17,880 nucleotides of DNA from Larix sibirica. Its lineage: Eukaryota; Streptophyta; Pinopsida; Pinales; Pinaceae. Every line of letters starts with the position of its first letter. The first letter of the stretch is position 1. The stretch is taken from the NCBI GenBank assembly GCA_004151065.3, contig NWUY0300036854.1, forward strand, positions 5,597 through 23,476, given 5' to 3'. Position numbers and translations under genes: made by a program. Positions 7,936-17,870 of this stretch are shown here, in pieces. A model generated the notes under the pieces. It had not been told where the DNA came from, made no database searches, and saw only the letters and a program-made list of their open reading frames with translations.

Positions 7936-10334
7936 TCAACGTGTCTCAAAAGAAATTCTTTTTTGCTTGGAATCTTGTGACTCTATGATTCCAATAGTAT
8001 GCTTGTAGTGGAGACATGCTGTATCAGCTCCTCGATTGAGAAGAAGCCTTGAGATACCAGGATAGCCCATGGCAGCTGACATGTACAACGGTGTTGCTCC
8101 TCTACTAGTTTTCACATTAACCTCTGCTCCTTTTCCAAGCAAAAATTGAACAGCTTCTTTCTTCCCACCTTCAACAGCACAATGCAGTGCAGTATGACCC
8201 TCAGCATCTTCAAATCCAATATCTGCTCCATATTCAATTAATTTATGCATTATGTTGATATGCCCTTTAAATGCAGCACAATGCAATGCAGTCCACCCAT
8301 ACTGGTCACATCTATTTACACGTGCACCTTTTTTTAAAGATGAAACAACAGTCTGCAGATCCCCTCTTCTTGCAGCAGTCAAAAGCTCATCCCCCACCTC
8401 AAGGATTTCAAGGACTGCCATCTGCAAATGTGCAATTAGAAAATGCCATCAGCCATGGGCTTATCAAAAGATATTTAAGGCTTACAGTGGTTTACATGTA
8501 AGAATTCTGGTATAACTGCAGCTTCAAAATAGCTCTGCCCAAGCAAGCTATGTTCATGGCATATACAAATCCCTTCTTGTAGTATGAATATTCAAGTTTT
8601 CAACAAAAAGAAAGGAAAGGGAGGATCAGGCATACACAAACCAATGTGGGTTGTCAAGTATTTAAAGGAAATACTTTGTCGTCCAGGCAGCAAACATTCC
8701 CAAAGCAATGGATCAGACCATAAAAAAGGATACTTATTTACATGTGCACTAAAAAAAGTCGGCCGTCTTATATGCAAGTAAAAGAATGCTGGCCGTCAAG
8801 GGTATATCAATGACTGAACAAAACCCAAATCATCAAATAAATTGTAGGCATGTTCACACCACATCTTTGCCAGCGGGCCATCCTTCGAGGCAATTTTTGG
8901 TTCTGTCACAAACCTGTTTGGAGTGTCTGGCAGGTTATCAGAATCGTCACCTTGCACTTCATCTGGTTAAAATGATGTACTAAGACGTTTGAAGATGTGT
9001 TCAATCGAAGAATAACTTAAATAGACGAGTTCTTGATTCTAGACTCTATAGCTATTAAATTCTCAGCCCATCCGAGTTCTTTAAGAAAAAGAATGTGATA
9101 TGTTGGATCAAGAAGTAGGAACTAGATTTCATGCTCTTTGCCCTATTTGCTTGGGTAGGTGCGGGAAAGGCTATGTTGAAGCAATTATGGCTTTCTATGT
9201 TACTCTATGAAGGGAAGACGGTTGCTTTCCTTCTAGTAATAAAAAAAACACTTTCTTTAAAAACAAATGCATGAGGAGAATAAAAGCAGTAATGTATATG
9301 AAGCTTACATGGCCTTTCACCAAAGCTGCATCATAAGGGGTTTCTCCGTTAAGACTCCTGATATGACTGTCTGCGCCTGCATCCAAAAGTGACTCTACAA
9401 TCTCTGGATACCCGTTGGCGGCTGCTCTAAATATAGTTGTTCTTCCATCGTTGCTTCTGGCATCTTTGTCTGCACCAGCCTCCAACAAAAGTCTTACACA
9501 GTCCTTGTGTCCTTTCGTGGCTGCAGAATGCAATGCAGTCCTCCCTTCTTTGTCCTTTGCTTCCAAATCTGCACCCTTTTCGATCAAAAGTGAAAGAATA
9601 TCAGTCCTGTTCCAGGTTGTAGCCAAGTGAACTGCAGTCCAACCTTTTGGGTTCCTTGCTTCTGTATCTGCTCCTTTGTCAAGTACTTCTTTAATCATTT
9701 CTAAATGCCCCATATACACAGCTTCTAACAGAGGACTTTGTTCCCTCTTACTGACCAAGTCCACCCTGGCTTCTGCATTCAACAATATTTTCAACATCCC
9801 CAAATTTCCACTTGCCGAAGCAATCTGCAACGCTGTTCTACCCTCCGCATCGGCATGGTTACAACAATTATGCCTTTTAAGAATTTGTTTGACAGAATCG
9901 ATATCACCCTTTGCAACTAGATGGCGAAGAAGGAAGCCTCCAATGTAAACGACCTTCAGCTTGGCATCTACAAAAACCTGTTTTTTCCTCGATGCAAACC
10001 AGTCATTGGGCACCTTATCTGGTAAATCGTTGCCATCCATTTTGCAGTCAGGTGCCAACGCAGTCTTTATGAGAAATCTATCCTTAGAACGAGGAAACTC
10101 CTCAGGGAGATCCTTCCTTGGCTTTAATATTATTTCAAAAGAGAAATCACCCAATGGGGGTATGAACCCATTAGGAGGCTTCACTAAAAACTTATCAGGA
10201 GTAGAAGTTTGCACCTTGAATGCAACAGGCATTGTGTCGATCAAACTCTTGAGGTGAATTGTTGTCCTACATTTGCATCCAACTTCAAAATCTATCCTTA
10301 CCTCGTTTTCATCCACTTGAACAAGCCTATCCAT
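7936..10334 (-). CDS. Vapyrin-type protein: MSP domain plus ankyrin repeats (two exons)
   Basis: Exon 1 is 10334-9309 and exon 2 is 8421-7936, joined in phase 0 (CAT|GTAAGC ... TTTGCAG|ATGGCA) to give 503 residues. The start MDRLVQVDENEVRIDF is typical of the family; the frame is open slightly further but without another ATG. Residues about 4-125 form an MSP (major sperm protein) domain with DTMPVAFKVQTSTPDKFLVK and PPLGDFSFEIILKP. Residues about 133-480 are some 11 ankyrin repeats (GRTALHSAATKGH, YGWTALHCAAFKGH and similar). The splice joins the two halves of the repeat around 329-360 (GETPYDAALVKGH + MAVLEILEVGDEL), and DELLTAARRGDL then starts a second block. Vapyrins are cytosolic, vesicle-associated scaffolds needed for arbuscular mycorrhizal and rhizobial entry in angiosperms; Vapyrin-like paralogues have other or unknown roles. 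From sequence alone I cannot say which this is. The length is close to the usual ~530 residues and no damage is visible. Confidence 0.9.
8422..9308 (-). other. Intron of the Vapyrin-type gene (887 bases)
   Basis: The donor GTAAGC at 9308 and acceptor TTTGCAG ending at 8422 give an in-frame phase-0 join inside an ankyrin repeat. The interior is AT-rich. Short frames on both strands (for example 8584-8781 and 8786-8983) resemble nothing I know. Confidence 0.85.
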
Positions 10335-10336
10335 TT

Positions 10337-10453
10337 TTACATTCACCCAAAATATCAATGCAGAAATTCGGCTCTACAAGAGTACGGATCCATAATGAGA
10401 TTATCTAAATCCTTATTTATCAAAAAGGCTGAATTTGGCTGAGATATGTTCAT
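10337..10453 (-). promoter_or_regulatory. Upstream ORFs in the Vapyrin-type leader, including ATG-TAA
   Basis: If transcription starts upstream of 10453, the leader contains a 32-codon ORF (ATG 10453, stop 10357-10355; begins MNISQPNSAFLINK). It also contains a minimal start-stop, ATGTAA, at 10342-10337, ending just 2 bases before the main ATG at 10334. The main start has good context (A at -3, G at +4). Minimal AUG-stop elements are known to stall ribosomes in some plant leaders. Regulation here is inferred, not shown. Confidence 0.45.
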
Positions 10454-10485
10454 GCGCCGGATTCGGATAATCCAAGTTAAAAGAG

Positions 10486-10495
10486 TCTATATAGA
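10486..10495 (-). promoter_or_regulatory. TATA-like palindrome TCTATATAGA
   Basis: A perfect 10-base palindrome containing TATATA, about 155 bases upstream of the Vapyrin-type start. It could serve as the TATA box, giving a leader of about 120-130 bases that would include the upstream ORFs. This is a consensus match only. 10500-11020 holds nothing else that I can support. Confidence 0.3.
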
Positions 10496-11022
10496 TCCAT
10501 TTTGAAACTCACAGACCTGTTTTCTTCTCAGGTTGGATCGATAGTTTATTTTATGCTAAACATGTAAAGGGAGAGATTTTAAAGTTGTAGAAACCAAAGT
10601 CAGAAAATCTTGCTATGAAATGGTTGGCAGTGAACTGACTTGTTGAAGATAAAAAATGAACAAAAAGTGTAGAAAGTAGTGAAACCATATCCTTTATACA
10701 GATAAGCCCATAGGATGTAAGGATATGCAATTTATGCTATAAAAATATGGTTGGAGATGAAGAACAACAGTCCTGCACATACAGCAAGTACAAGATAACT
10801 GACAATAACAATACACTACAGTAGGTACCTGCAATAGACAGTTTCATCAAATCAGAGAATCCCCTAACAGAGACCCTAGATCATAGAGCAGCAGTCTGAA
10901 ATACAGACCAAGAAGAAATTAAAAAGAAAAAGACCAATGTATATTATAAGCAGGGCTCAAACTCGACGCCTAACCTTATTAGATATCCACTCTGCAGTAA
11001 TGGGCTTGGTTGAGACAACTTT

Positions 11023-11177
11023 CAGGATTATAATTTTGAGATTCCCCTGTTTCTGCCAGGCTCTGATAGCTTGTGATTGAAGATAATTGGTTCCAATAAT
11101 CAGGATTAAATTTTGAGATTCCCCTGTTCCTGCCAGGCTCTGATAGCTTCTGATTGAAGATAATTGGTTCCAATAAT
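11023..11177 (-). repeat. 78-bp tandem repeat with primer-binding-site-like words
   Basis: Units 11023-11100 and 11101-11177 are nearly identical (offset 78, a few differences). On the minus strand each contains TATCAGAGCCTGGCAG, which resembles the plant retrotransposon primer-binding site complementary to initiator Met-tRNA (TGGTATCAGAGC). On the same strand, about 65 bases past the second motif, GAGTTTGAGCCC resembles a tRNA B-box. No LTR pair or gag/pol frame was found, so a retrotransposon remnant is possible but unproven. Confidence 0.6.
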
Positions 11178-11782
11178 CAATGATAGCTCATATCATATTA
11201 TCAAATCTTGATCATATACGTAAGATTCCATATTTATAAAGCTTCATTTGGTGAGTATTTCAAGGAAATCAAACTTTGTTTCGTTAGTGTCTGAGACTAC
11301 AATGTGACAGCCAAATTCCAAATTGACTTATCCCAGGACAGATAACAGAAAGGGAAAACAACAAAATCAACAAGACAGCCCATTTGCTTAACTCACTTGT
11401 CTGATCCAACAGCATACATATCAAAATTTACTGGCAAACGCTGTCCATTTGGGTGTATTAATAATAAAAAGAAGGAAAAAAGCATGAATGAATGAAAAGG
11501 GACCAAACCAGTACATGTCACGAGAAGATTGAAGGCTGTGGAATAATAAAATAGAGTACTACAATGTTTGGAATTATTTGGGTGAACAGAAGAACTATGG
11601 AACCCGTGATGAGTCAGGTTTACAATCACTCTTCACGTGCAATCGATCAAAAGTAAAAGCAATTCACATGAACGCTCATTCAACATCCAGCCTCCAACGT
11701 TACAATACCATTAATTTCTACCTACCAAGCTAGATGTATCAGGACATTCTTTTTTATTACCAAGGTTATAAAGCTTAGGACA

Positions 11783-11902
11783 CTACTTGCATTTGGGTAT
11801 CTTGGTTTTATAGAGATCAAACACCGCCATTACAGAGATTAAGACCATGATGCAGAGAATCCAAAAAACATTGCCATCATACTGATCAGTCGTCGTGAAT
11901 TG
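11783..11902 (-). other. Possible C-terminal exon with a membrane anchor
   Basis: A 39-codon open frame ends at a TAG at 11785-11783. It carries a strongly hydrophobic stretch (NVFWILCIMVLISVMAVF) followed by the basic tail DLYKTKIPKCK, like a C-terminal membrane anchor. AATAAA follows about 25 bases after the stop (11758-11753), and GATCAG before the Tyr codon at 11881 could be an acceptor. No upstream coding match was recognised. Chance in AT-rich DNA remains likely. 11180-11780 and 11905-12400 hold nothing else that I can support. Confidence 0.2.
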
Positions 11903-12403
11903 TCAGAAATCACCAGAAATATACATGGAATATTGTTATCCAAGTGCCGAGGCAAGGCCTTGTTGCAGCGACCATGTGGTTAGTTTGGCACCTCTCGCAA
12001 ACCACCTTATTCAAAAAATACCATCTAACCCATTTTTCACAAGCGTGTAAAAGTATGTTAAGCACTGTTTTACGTTACCTATCAGTTACATAGTATATGA
12101 TAGAGTAAAAATTGAATATGAGAAAAAGTATAATAACATTCCTCCTAACCACAGAATCTATATTAAGAACCACAGAATTTACATTCAACAAAATTTAAGA
12201 AATATCGTTAACCAAATAAAATAATTTTTATATAATGTATAAAACATAAAACAAATTGGATTTTGTAGTGGATAGTCACAATGAACTTTATATACTAGCT
12301 TTTTATAGACTAGCTTATGAAAACTATAATCATGAGATCATCCTACAACTTCTTTGAAGTTGAAAATTCTTAGTGGAAAGTGAGAAGATGTGTGTTTTCA
12401 CTA

Positions 12404-12467
12404 ATTGCCTATCATGTATCAAGTAATCAAGGTTGATTGCTTATCATGTATCAAGTAACCAAGATTG
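12404..12467. repeat. 32-bp tandem duplication
   Basis: ATTGCCTATCATGTATCAAG at 12404 recurs at 12436 as ATTGCTTATCATGTATCAAG, and both continue through TAA-CAAG-TTG. The period is exactly 32, with three visible mismatches. Confidence 0.85.
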
Positions 12468-14385
12468 AATGTTAAGTGTTTAGGAATATATTTTATCAAG
12501 GATAAACACTAACTTGTTAAATTTTGAATTTTTAAAAAACTTAACTTTATTTGATTTTTTTCTATCATTAATATTATCACTAATTCTAATTCATGTAGAT
12601 GTTGTGATTCTACATCATATTTACTTGCTATCATGTGGAAATTTTGTTCACGTGATGAAATTCTTGCACCTCAAACAAGCATACAAATTCACAAAAGTTA
12701 GTTTTCTAATCTTGCAAAATTGTAATTGATGTTGTTAATCATGGTTTGTTTTGCGTATTTATAACAAATATTATTAGACATTATTATAAATTATGGTTGA
12801 AGTATTCACATTGCAATGTTTGTATGACTTCCATATTGAGGGGCAAGGCATTTTGTTGGATGGCACATTATTAGATGTCACAACTTCAAGCCTTGACCAC
12901 AAGATTATGCTAATGCTTTGAGCAACTTCAAACCCTAGAATATGGGCATGATGCACCATGATTGCAAGTATTTACTTATGGGTTGATATACTCAATGTTC
13001 TTAGGATATTGTTAGAAGGATCTTAGTTGAAGTGGGCCACCTGGCAATCCTGCGTATCCAGTATTTGCCTTGATCATTGTGTTGCATGTTGCATTTAACA
13101 TAGTTATGAGTGATTGATGGATGGTTCCGTTGTAGATGTTGATATTGATCAAATGGTCGTATTTTGTCTCTCACAGTTGAATTTGGTTTTTGGTAGGGTT
13201 TTGGAGTCATTTGGTAAATTGCGGCATGTCATGTCGACTCTTTGTTCGGTGTTCTTGTTGGTATTAGTTTTCATGGTCAATCATCTTTCTAAGAAAGACA
13301 CGTAACTGTCTTTGAGTTGTATTTATGATCTATAGGTGATGTGTGAAGTCATTGAGCCTTTGTGGTGGTTATCTTCTCCTAAGCTTCAAGTTAGCAATGA
13401 GATTGGAGGTTTCAACTCATTTTAATTTGGTATCACCACTAACTACTTCTTCTAGTGGAGGTAGGCTTGACCCCTTCCTCATTTCATTTTATCTACAAAT
13501 GGTGGCATTCTCTCTTTGACTTAGGGTTCAATTTGCATTATTATTACTATTGTCTTTTATGGTGTTGAGAGTTGCCTTCTTGTTATTTTGTTTGTGTTTA
13601 AATATTAAAAAAATTCCTTATCACCTATGAAGTATATTATCTTAACTTAAATGGTGATTTATGTGCATATTAGTGGTTACTTTTGGCTCTTCAAATATTT
13701 CTTAAGTTTTTTATTGGCTTATGGTTATAGCTCAACATGTATTGAGTCATTTTGGGTTATCCTTTCAATCGTTGTCAAGTCAACTCTAACCTTAGCTTGA
13801 CTTAATAACATGTATACTTTGATTGAATTTTGATCATCATAGTCAATGTGGCACCCTACCCAGTGAACAAATTATTCAATAGCCATGGTGATGGGATAAA
13901 ACTAGATATATATAATTTTGTTGGCACGTGATCACTTGATGTCTTCAAAAAAAAAATCTAGAAATATTTTGTGCTTTTAAAACTTATAAATGTTTGCTAC
14001 CTCCATGGTGCACATTTACTGGAATTTGGTTTCACTCGGCAAAAATAATATCGCTTGGTTGTTTGACTTTGTTGTCATTGAGTTGTCTTTGAAAAGTCAG
14101 TTGGATCCATGATTCCATTATTGATGGTGTTTATCATATGATGGAGAATGAATTTTGGGGTTTATACTATTAGCACTTAGTATTTATGAATGTTAGTGAA
14201 TCATTAAGTGAACATATCATTTTATAATTTCTCAAATTTGAACCCATGGGAGCTTGAAATATGAACAAAAACTAGTTTGTATGAGGAAAATATTGTAGAA
14301 AACCTTGAATAAAATACATGTATGGTGTATTTGACATCTCAATGGAAATAGTTCTAACTAACCTTGTTTTGTTTATGGAATCAAT
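12468..14385. other. Gene-free AT-rich spacer
   Basis: About 1.9 kb with only short unrecognised frames on both strands (for example 12514-12729 and 13114-13305). No domain, RNA gene or clear transposon terminus was seen. It is probably decayed repeat sequence. Confidence 0.5.
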
Positions 14386-14640
14386 AATTCCTAAAAAAGT
14401 ATATACAAATAAAAGGGTGAGAACTAACTTGGTGGGATAGCTAAAGTGGTTGAATACTTTAAGTTTCATGTGGGAATTCTTTGGGTCGAATACTTAGGTC
14501 GGCTATGTCTATTGTGTACCTCACTCAATGTTCATGCAGTTAGGTTAGGCACTGTAATCAACACCAATGGGTTTGCATTAAGTACCATCTGTAAACATGG
14601 AGAAGCTCTCGAGACCTTTCTAAAATAAATTCCTAAAAAA
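14386..14640 (+). mobile_element. tRNA-derived SINE with candidate target-site duplication
   Basis: From 14431 the sequence starts like a tRNA (GGTGGGA). The A-box-like TAGCTAAAGTGG follows at 14438 and the B-box-like GGGTCGAATAC at 14483, 45 bases later, the spacing expected in a tRNA gene. A tRNA-unrelated body runs to about 14627 and ends in TAAAATAAATTCC plus an A-run. AATTCCTAAAAAA occurs at 14386-14398 and again at 14628-14640, a possible target-site duplication. However, about 32 bases separate the left copy from the tRNA-like start, so either the element has a 5' extension or the repeat is fortuitous. RNA polymerase III promoter boxes and retroposition by LINE machinery are known for this class. 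Confidence 0.6.
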
Positions 14641-15026
14641 AAGACATGACCTAATTTTTGAAGTTTCTAAGCTTATTAGAAAGTGACGATGAAGAAGAAT
14701 ATTTAAAAATGTTACAATAGACTTTTCTTTATTTTGATATTGAAAAACATTTCCATTTGAAGACCTACTGCTTCATTTTCAATAGTGATAGCATTTAAAA
14801 TGAAGTCAATTTGTTTCATTGGCATCAATAAGAGATTTGAGTATTAGATTGTTTGACTTCCAATTATGTGATAGAGAATATAATATTTTAAAGTCATTAT
14901 CACTTCAAACATTTTCCCAAGTTTTAAAAGCATATGAATTTATGACTCATTTTTTGATGGGAGACATGCTAAGATGCATATTTTGATGAGAATTTGTCTA
15001 TCATACATGATTGTTTGTAATTTCCA

Positions 15027-15542
15027 TACATGATTGTGGTAAAATGTTTGTTTCTAATTGTCATACATGATTGTGGGAAAATGTTTGTTTCTAGTTGTTA
15101 CTTTGTATGTCTTATTTCTAAGTGGGAGTTAAAAGGTATTGAGTTTGATCATAGTTTGACTTACCTACCAGCAAGGTAATTACTTTTTTTTTTGGTAAAA
15201 CGCCTTCATTTGGTCATGTGCACTTTGTTCCATTAATAGCATTTGTCATGTCCTCTCTTTTCTGCATATTGTCCTCCCTAAACCTCATTGTGGGAAAATG
15301 TTTGTTTCTAATTTTCATACATGATTGTGGGAAAATGTTTGTTTCTAATTGTTACTTTGTATGTCTTATTTCTATGTGAGAGTTAAAAGGTGTTGAGTTT
15401 GATCATAGTTTGGCTTACCTACCAGCAAGGTAATTACTTTGTTTTGGTAAAAAGTCTTCATTTGATCATGTACACTTTGTTTCATAGATAGCATTTGTCA
15501 TGTCCTCTCGTTTTTGCATGTTGTCCTCCCTAAACCCCATTG
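15027..15542. repeat. 254-bp tandem duplication with nested short repeats
   Basis: Unit 1 (15061-15314) and unit 2 (15315-15542) both run TCATACATGATTGTGGGAAA ... AGTTAAAAGGT-TTGAGTTTG ... TTACCTACCAGCAAGGTAAT ... GCATTTGTCATGTCCTCTC ... TTGTCCTCCCTAAACC-CATTG, with scattered substitutions. The opening words also recur nearby (from 15027, and at the unit 1 tail near 15289), so slippage at this short word may have driven the duplication. There is no coding potential. Confidence 0.85.
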
Positions 15543-15580
15543 CATTTTGATCCCTTAGTCATAGAGAGCGTTGTATTATT

Positions 15581-15658
15581 TTGATTTTATGAATATAAAT
15601 TTGATGTTGATTTTATGAATATAAATTTAATGTTGATTTTATGAATTTGAATTTAATT
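15581..15658. repeat. 26-bp tandem repeat, three copies
   Basis: TTGATTTTATGAATATAAAT starts at 15581 and 15607, and a diverged copy starts at 15633, at an exact 26-base period. It lies just after the larger tandem duplication. Confidence 0.85.
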
Positions 15659-15994
15659 TTAATGAGTCATAAATGTTGAATGTTTTAATTATGGTGCATT
15701 CTATATTTTGAAGATGAGTTTTGGGGGAAGAAATCAACATGTTCAACTTTGTGGTTGGGGTAGAGGCTTTAGGAAAGAAAGAAGTAATATTTGGAGGGGA
15801 GAAGGAAAAATGGGATTTATCTTTTCAATCCACTTTGATGTTGGCGTGAAAGTTTTCACAACTTTAACATAATGGTTATTTGTGTTTTGGTTAGCATTTT
15901 GATTACATCAAATGAACCTTTCCTTCGATCCAAATTTACTTCCTCATCCAAATATTTTTGAGTTGAATGAAGTAGCAAAGAAGTTCTAATCTAG

Positions 15995-16430
15995 GGCGAA
16001 ATTCTAGGCTGGAATTTTGACCTTCCTCCTTCCCTTATGCAATATAGTGGTTGGGTTCGTGAGTTTCCTCCTTATCCTCCTCCACAAGATGGGTGGAGTG
16101 ATGATTCTAATGGCTTACAATCTAATTCTAATTTTTTATACCCTCACCAAAAAATGCAATCACTCTTGTAATCATTATTTCTCATGTTCGTGATATCAAT
16201 CCTCCTACTAAAACTTTGAATAATGTTGTCTCTCATGTTGTTTTTAATGATAATGTGCAACCTCTCTCTATTGATTTAGAAGGTGTTGACATTATTGTTA
16301 ATAATGTTTCTCTCGATGCTAATCCTCCTAAAAATCAACTTGATGTAACATTATTAAATTTGTTTCTAGTGTTGATGATGTCAACACCATGCCTTTTCAA
16401 GATCAACATCTTACACTTGTTTTAAAATGA
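15995..16430 (+). pseudogene. Decayed protein-coding-like sequence in three consecutive frames
   Basis: After a stop at 15992, one frame reads GEILGWNFDLPPSLMQYSGW then VREFPPYPPPQDGWSDDSNG and stops at 16169. The next frame continues with NNVVSHVVFNDNVQPLSIDL and NNVSLDANPPKNQLDVTLL. A third picks up as KFVSSVDDVNTMPFQDQHLT before TGA at 16428. Each hand-over implies a single frameshift. The whole would make a hydrophilic, Pro/Asn/Ser-rich product of about 140 residues, perhaps a retroelement gag-like or low-complexity protein. No family is recognised. Confidence 0.4.
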
Positions 16431-16878
16431 AAAAATTCTTTTATCTTCTCCAAGTTTATGGATCAAATCCTAGAAGTTAAGTTTTAAAGGTTGTCTTGAA
16501 TGATCCACGTTCATTTAAATCCAATGTTTTTGTAGCCTTATAGGGACACCCTCTCATTTCCATATATGGAATCTTGAGTTAGCTTCATGTTCTCATATAC
16601 ACACTCCTCATCAGCCCCATTCCTATTTTGAGAAATATGAAGTATAGTGTTTTTCAAAACTAAAATGGAGATGGACAAATATTATTGACTTATGTTATAA
16701 TTTTTGAAGAGAAAAAAATACTTATGATTAGCATTTGGAAATGGAATATTTTGTTATGGTTGTTAGTATGGAGGTTATGTTTGATCTACATATCCTCTAT
16801 GTACCGTTGGTTTTCCAAGTAAGTGCTCCCCCTGCCCACTTGGATTTGTCCTTTAGCTCACGAATTGATGGATTTTTT

Positions 16879-16892
16879 CTTATTTAAATAAG
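16879..16892. repeat. 14-base perfect palindrome CTTATTTAAATAAG
   Basis: A perfect inverted repeat marking the boundary between AT-rich sequence and the GC-richer stretch that follows. It may be fortuitous. Confidence 0.5.
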
Positions 16893-17210
16893 GGGTTTTT
16901 AAGCCCTGATTGGTGCCCTGGCGCATTGGTCATTGGTGGGGGTAGGGTTTTTCCTTCTTGAGCCGTTTGGATCCCCGCCCTGCTCAAATGAATGGTCACC
17001 ACTTCGAAGTATTTTGGTTTATGTTTCCTACCTCCCGCTTAAACGATGGTGTCGGCTCTAACAATGTGGTTTTGACGACTGAATCATTGTACGTGGCCTT
17101 CAAAGACCTGGAAAAACTCCTCCACTACCTTGAACACGTTTTCTTGGGATTCCTTGCCCTTCGACGGACGGCCAAGACAATTGTTGGGATATTGTGTAAC
17201 TTTATTTGAT
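16893..17210. other. GC-richer stretch with competing open frames
   Basis: This stretch is visibly richer in G and C than its flanks. The plus frame 16958-17209 (83 codons, no ATG at the start, contains TTESLYVAFKDLEKLLHYLE) overlaps a minus frame ending at 17083 that reads GRPSKGKESQENVFKVVEEF and FQVFEGHVQ. Another minus frame continues YNDSVVKTTLLEPTPSFKRE. Neither strand gives a recognised protein. A fragment of a gene or retroelement captured into the spacer is the simplest reading. Confidence 0.3.
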
Positions 17211-17407
17211 ATGTGTGTACATGGTGAGAAGCCTTCGGTTTAAACTTTGAAATACATGTTTGGCTCAGTTCTGAGGAATTAACTGCCATGTAGAAGCCCT
17301 CAGCTGGAAAAATCTATTTTTGGATCTGAGATACTTAGAGTCATCATCAACATGAAGAGAGTTTTTAACTGATGTTGTTTTGGTTTTGTTTACATTTTTT
17401 TATCATA

Positions 17408-17638
17408 GACTGGTTTGTATGCATATACTGTTACTCCAAAGTTGTGCAAGAGATATCGTCTAATGACGAGCAAGCTAAAGAGGTTCCTCTCCAAATCCAA
17501 TAGGATGATACTCAAAGCACTACTAGAGCAAGGCATGAATACAAATGGGGAGAATTATATCAATTTTTCAAGAGTGAAAAGTATCAAACTGCTAGCCTAG
17601 AAGAGGCCTTGATATACCACAATATTAAGCAGTTGTAG
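17408..17638 (+). pseudogene. Possible decayed exon with one internal stop
   Basis: After a TTTTTTTATCATAG acceptor-like tract, one frame reads SKVVQEISSNDEQAKEVPLQ then meets TAG at 17501. It goes on as TTRARHEYKWGELYQFFKSE and KYQTASLEEALIYHNIKQL to a stop at 17636. The composition is exon-like, but I recognise no family. 17640-17846 holds nothing that I can support. Confidence 0.25.
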
Positions 17639-17846
17639 GACCCAAGTCCTAGTTTACCTCATGTTTATAATAAAATATTAACTTTCTCTTTGTTTACCTA
17701 CTGTCTCAAATTTAAGTTTTGTTATCTAGATTTTGTTTAAACTTTCATGCCCATAAAATAAATATATTGTTTACATTTACAGGTTGAAATATCCATAACA
17801 TCTATTTAGTTGTTCTAACTTTTACTATTTGTGCAGGTGTAACAAC

Positions 17847-17870
17847 ATATATATATATATATATATATAT
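17847..17870. repeat. (AT)12 microsatellite
   Basis: Twelve uninterrupted AT dinucleotides. Such tracts are common in plant spacers and introns and are mutation-prone. Confidence 0.95.

Noticed and set aside
9415-10257. Several plus-strand open frames across the Vapyrin-type exon
   Set aside because: They are antisense shadows of the ankyrin and MSP codons, which give clear family motifs on the minus strand.
2040-10334. Functional gene cluster linking the oxidase, lipase and Vapyrin-type genes
   Set aside because: They belong to unrelated pathways, lie on different strands with long repeat-filled gaps, and the lipase is broken.
10355-10358. Upstream extension of the Vapyrin-type protein beyond MDRL
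   Set aside because: The longer frame begins with TTG, not ATG, and family members start at MDRL.
10920-10985. Second SINE around the B-box-like GAGTTTGAGCCC
   Set aside because: No A box at the required distance, and no tail or flanking duplication.
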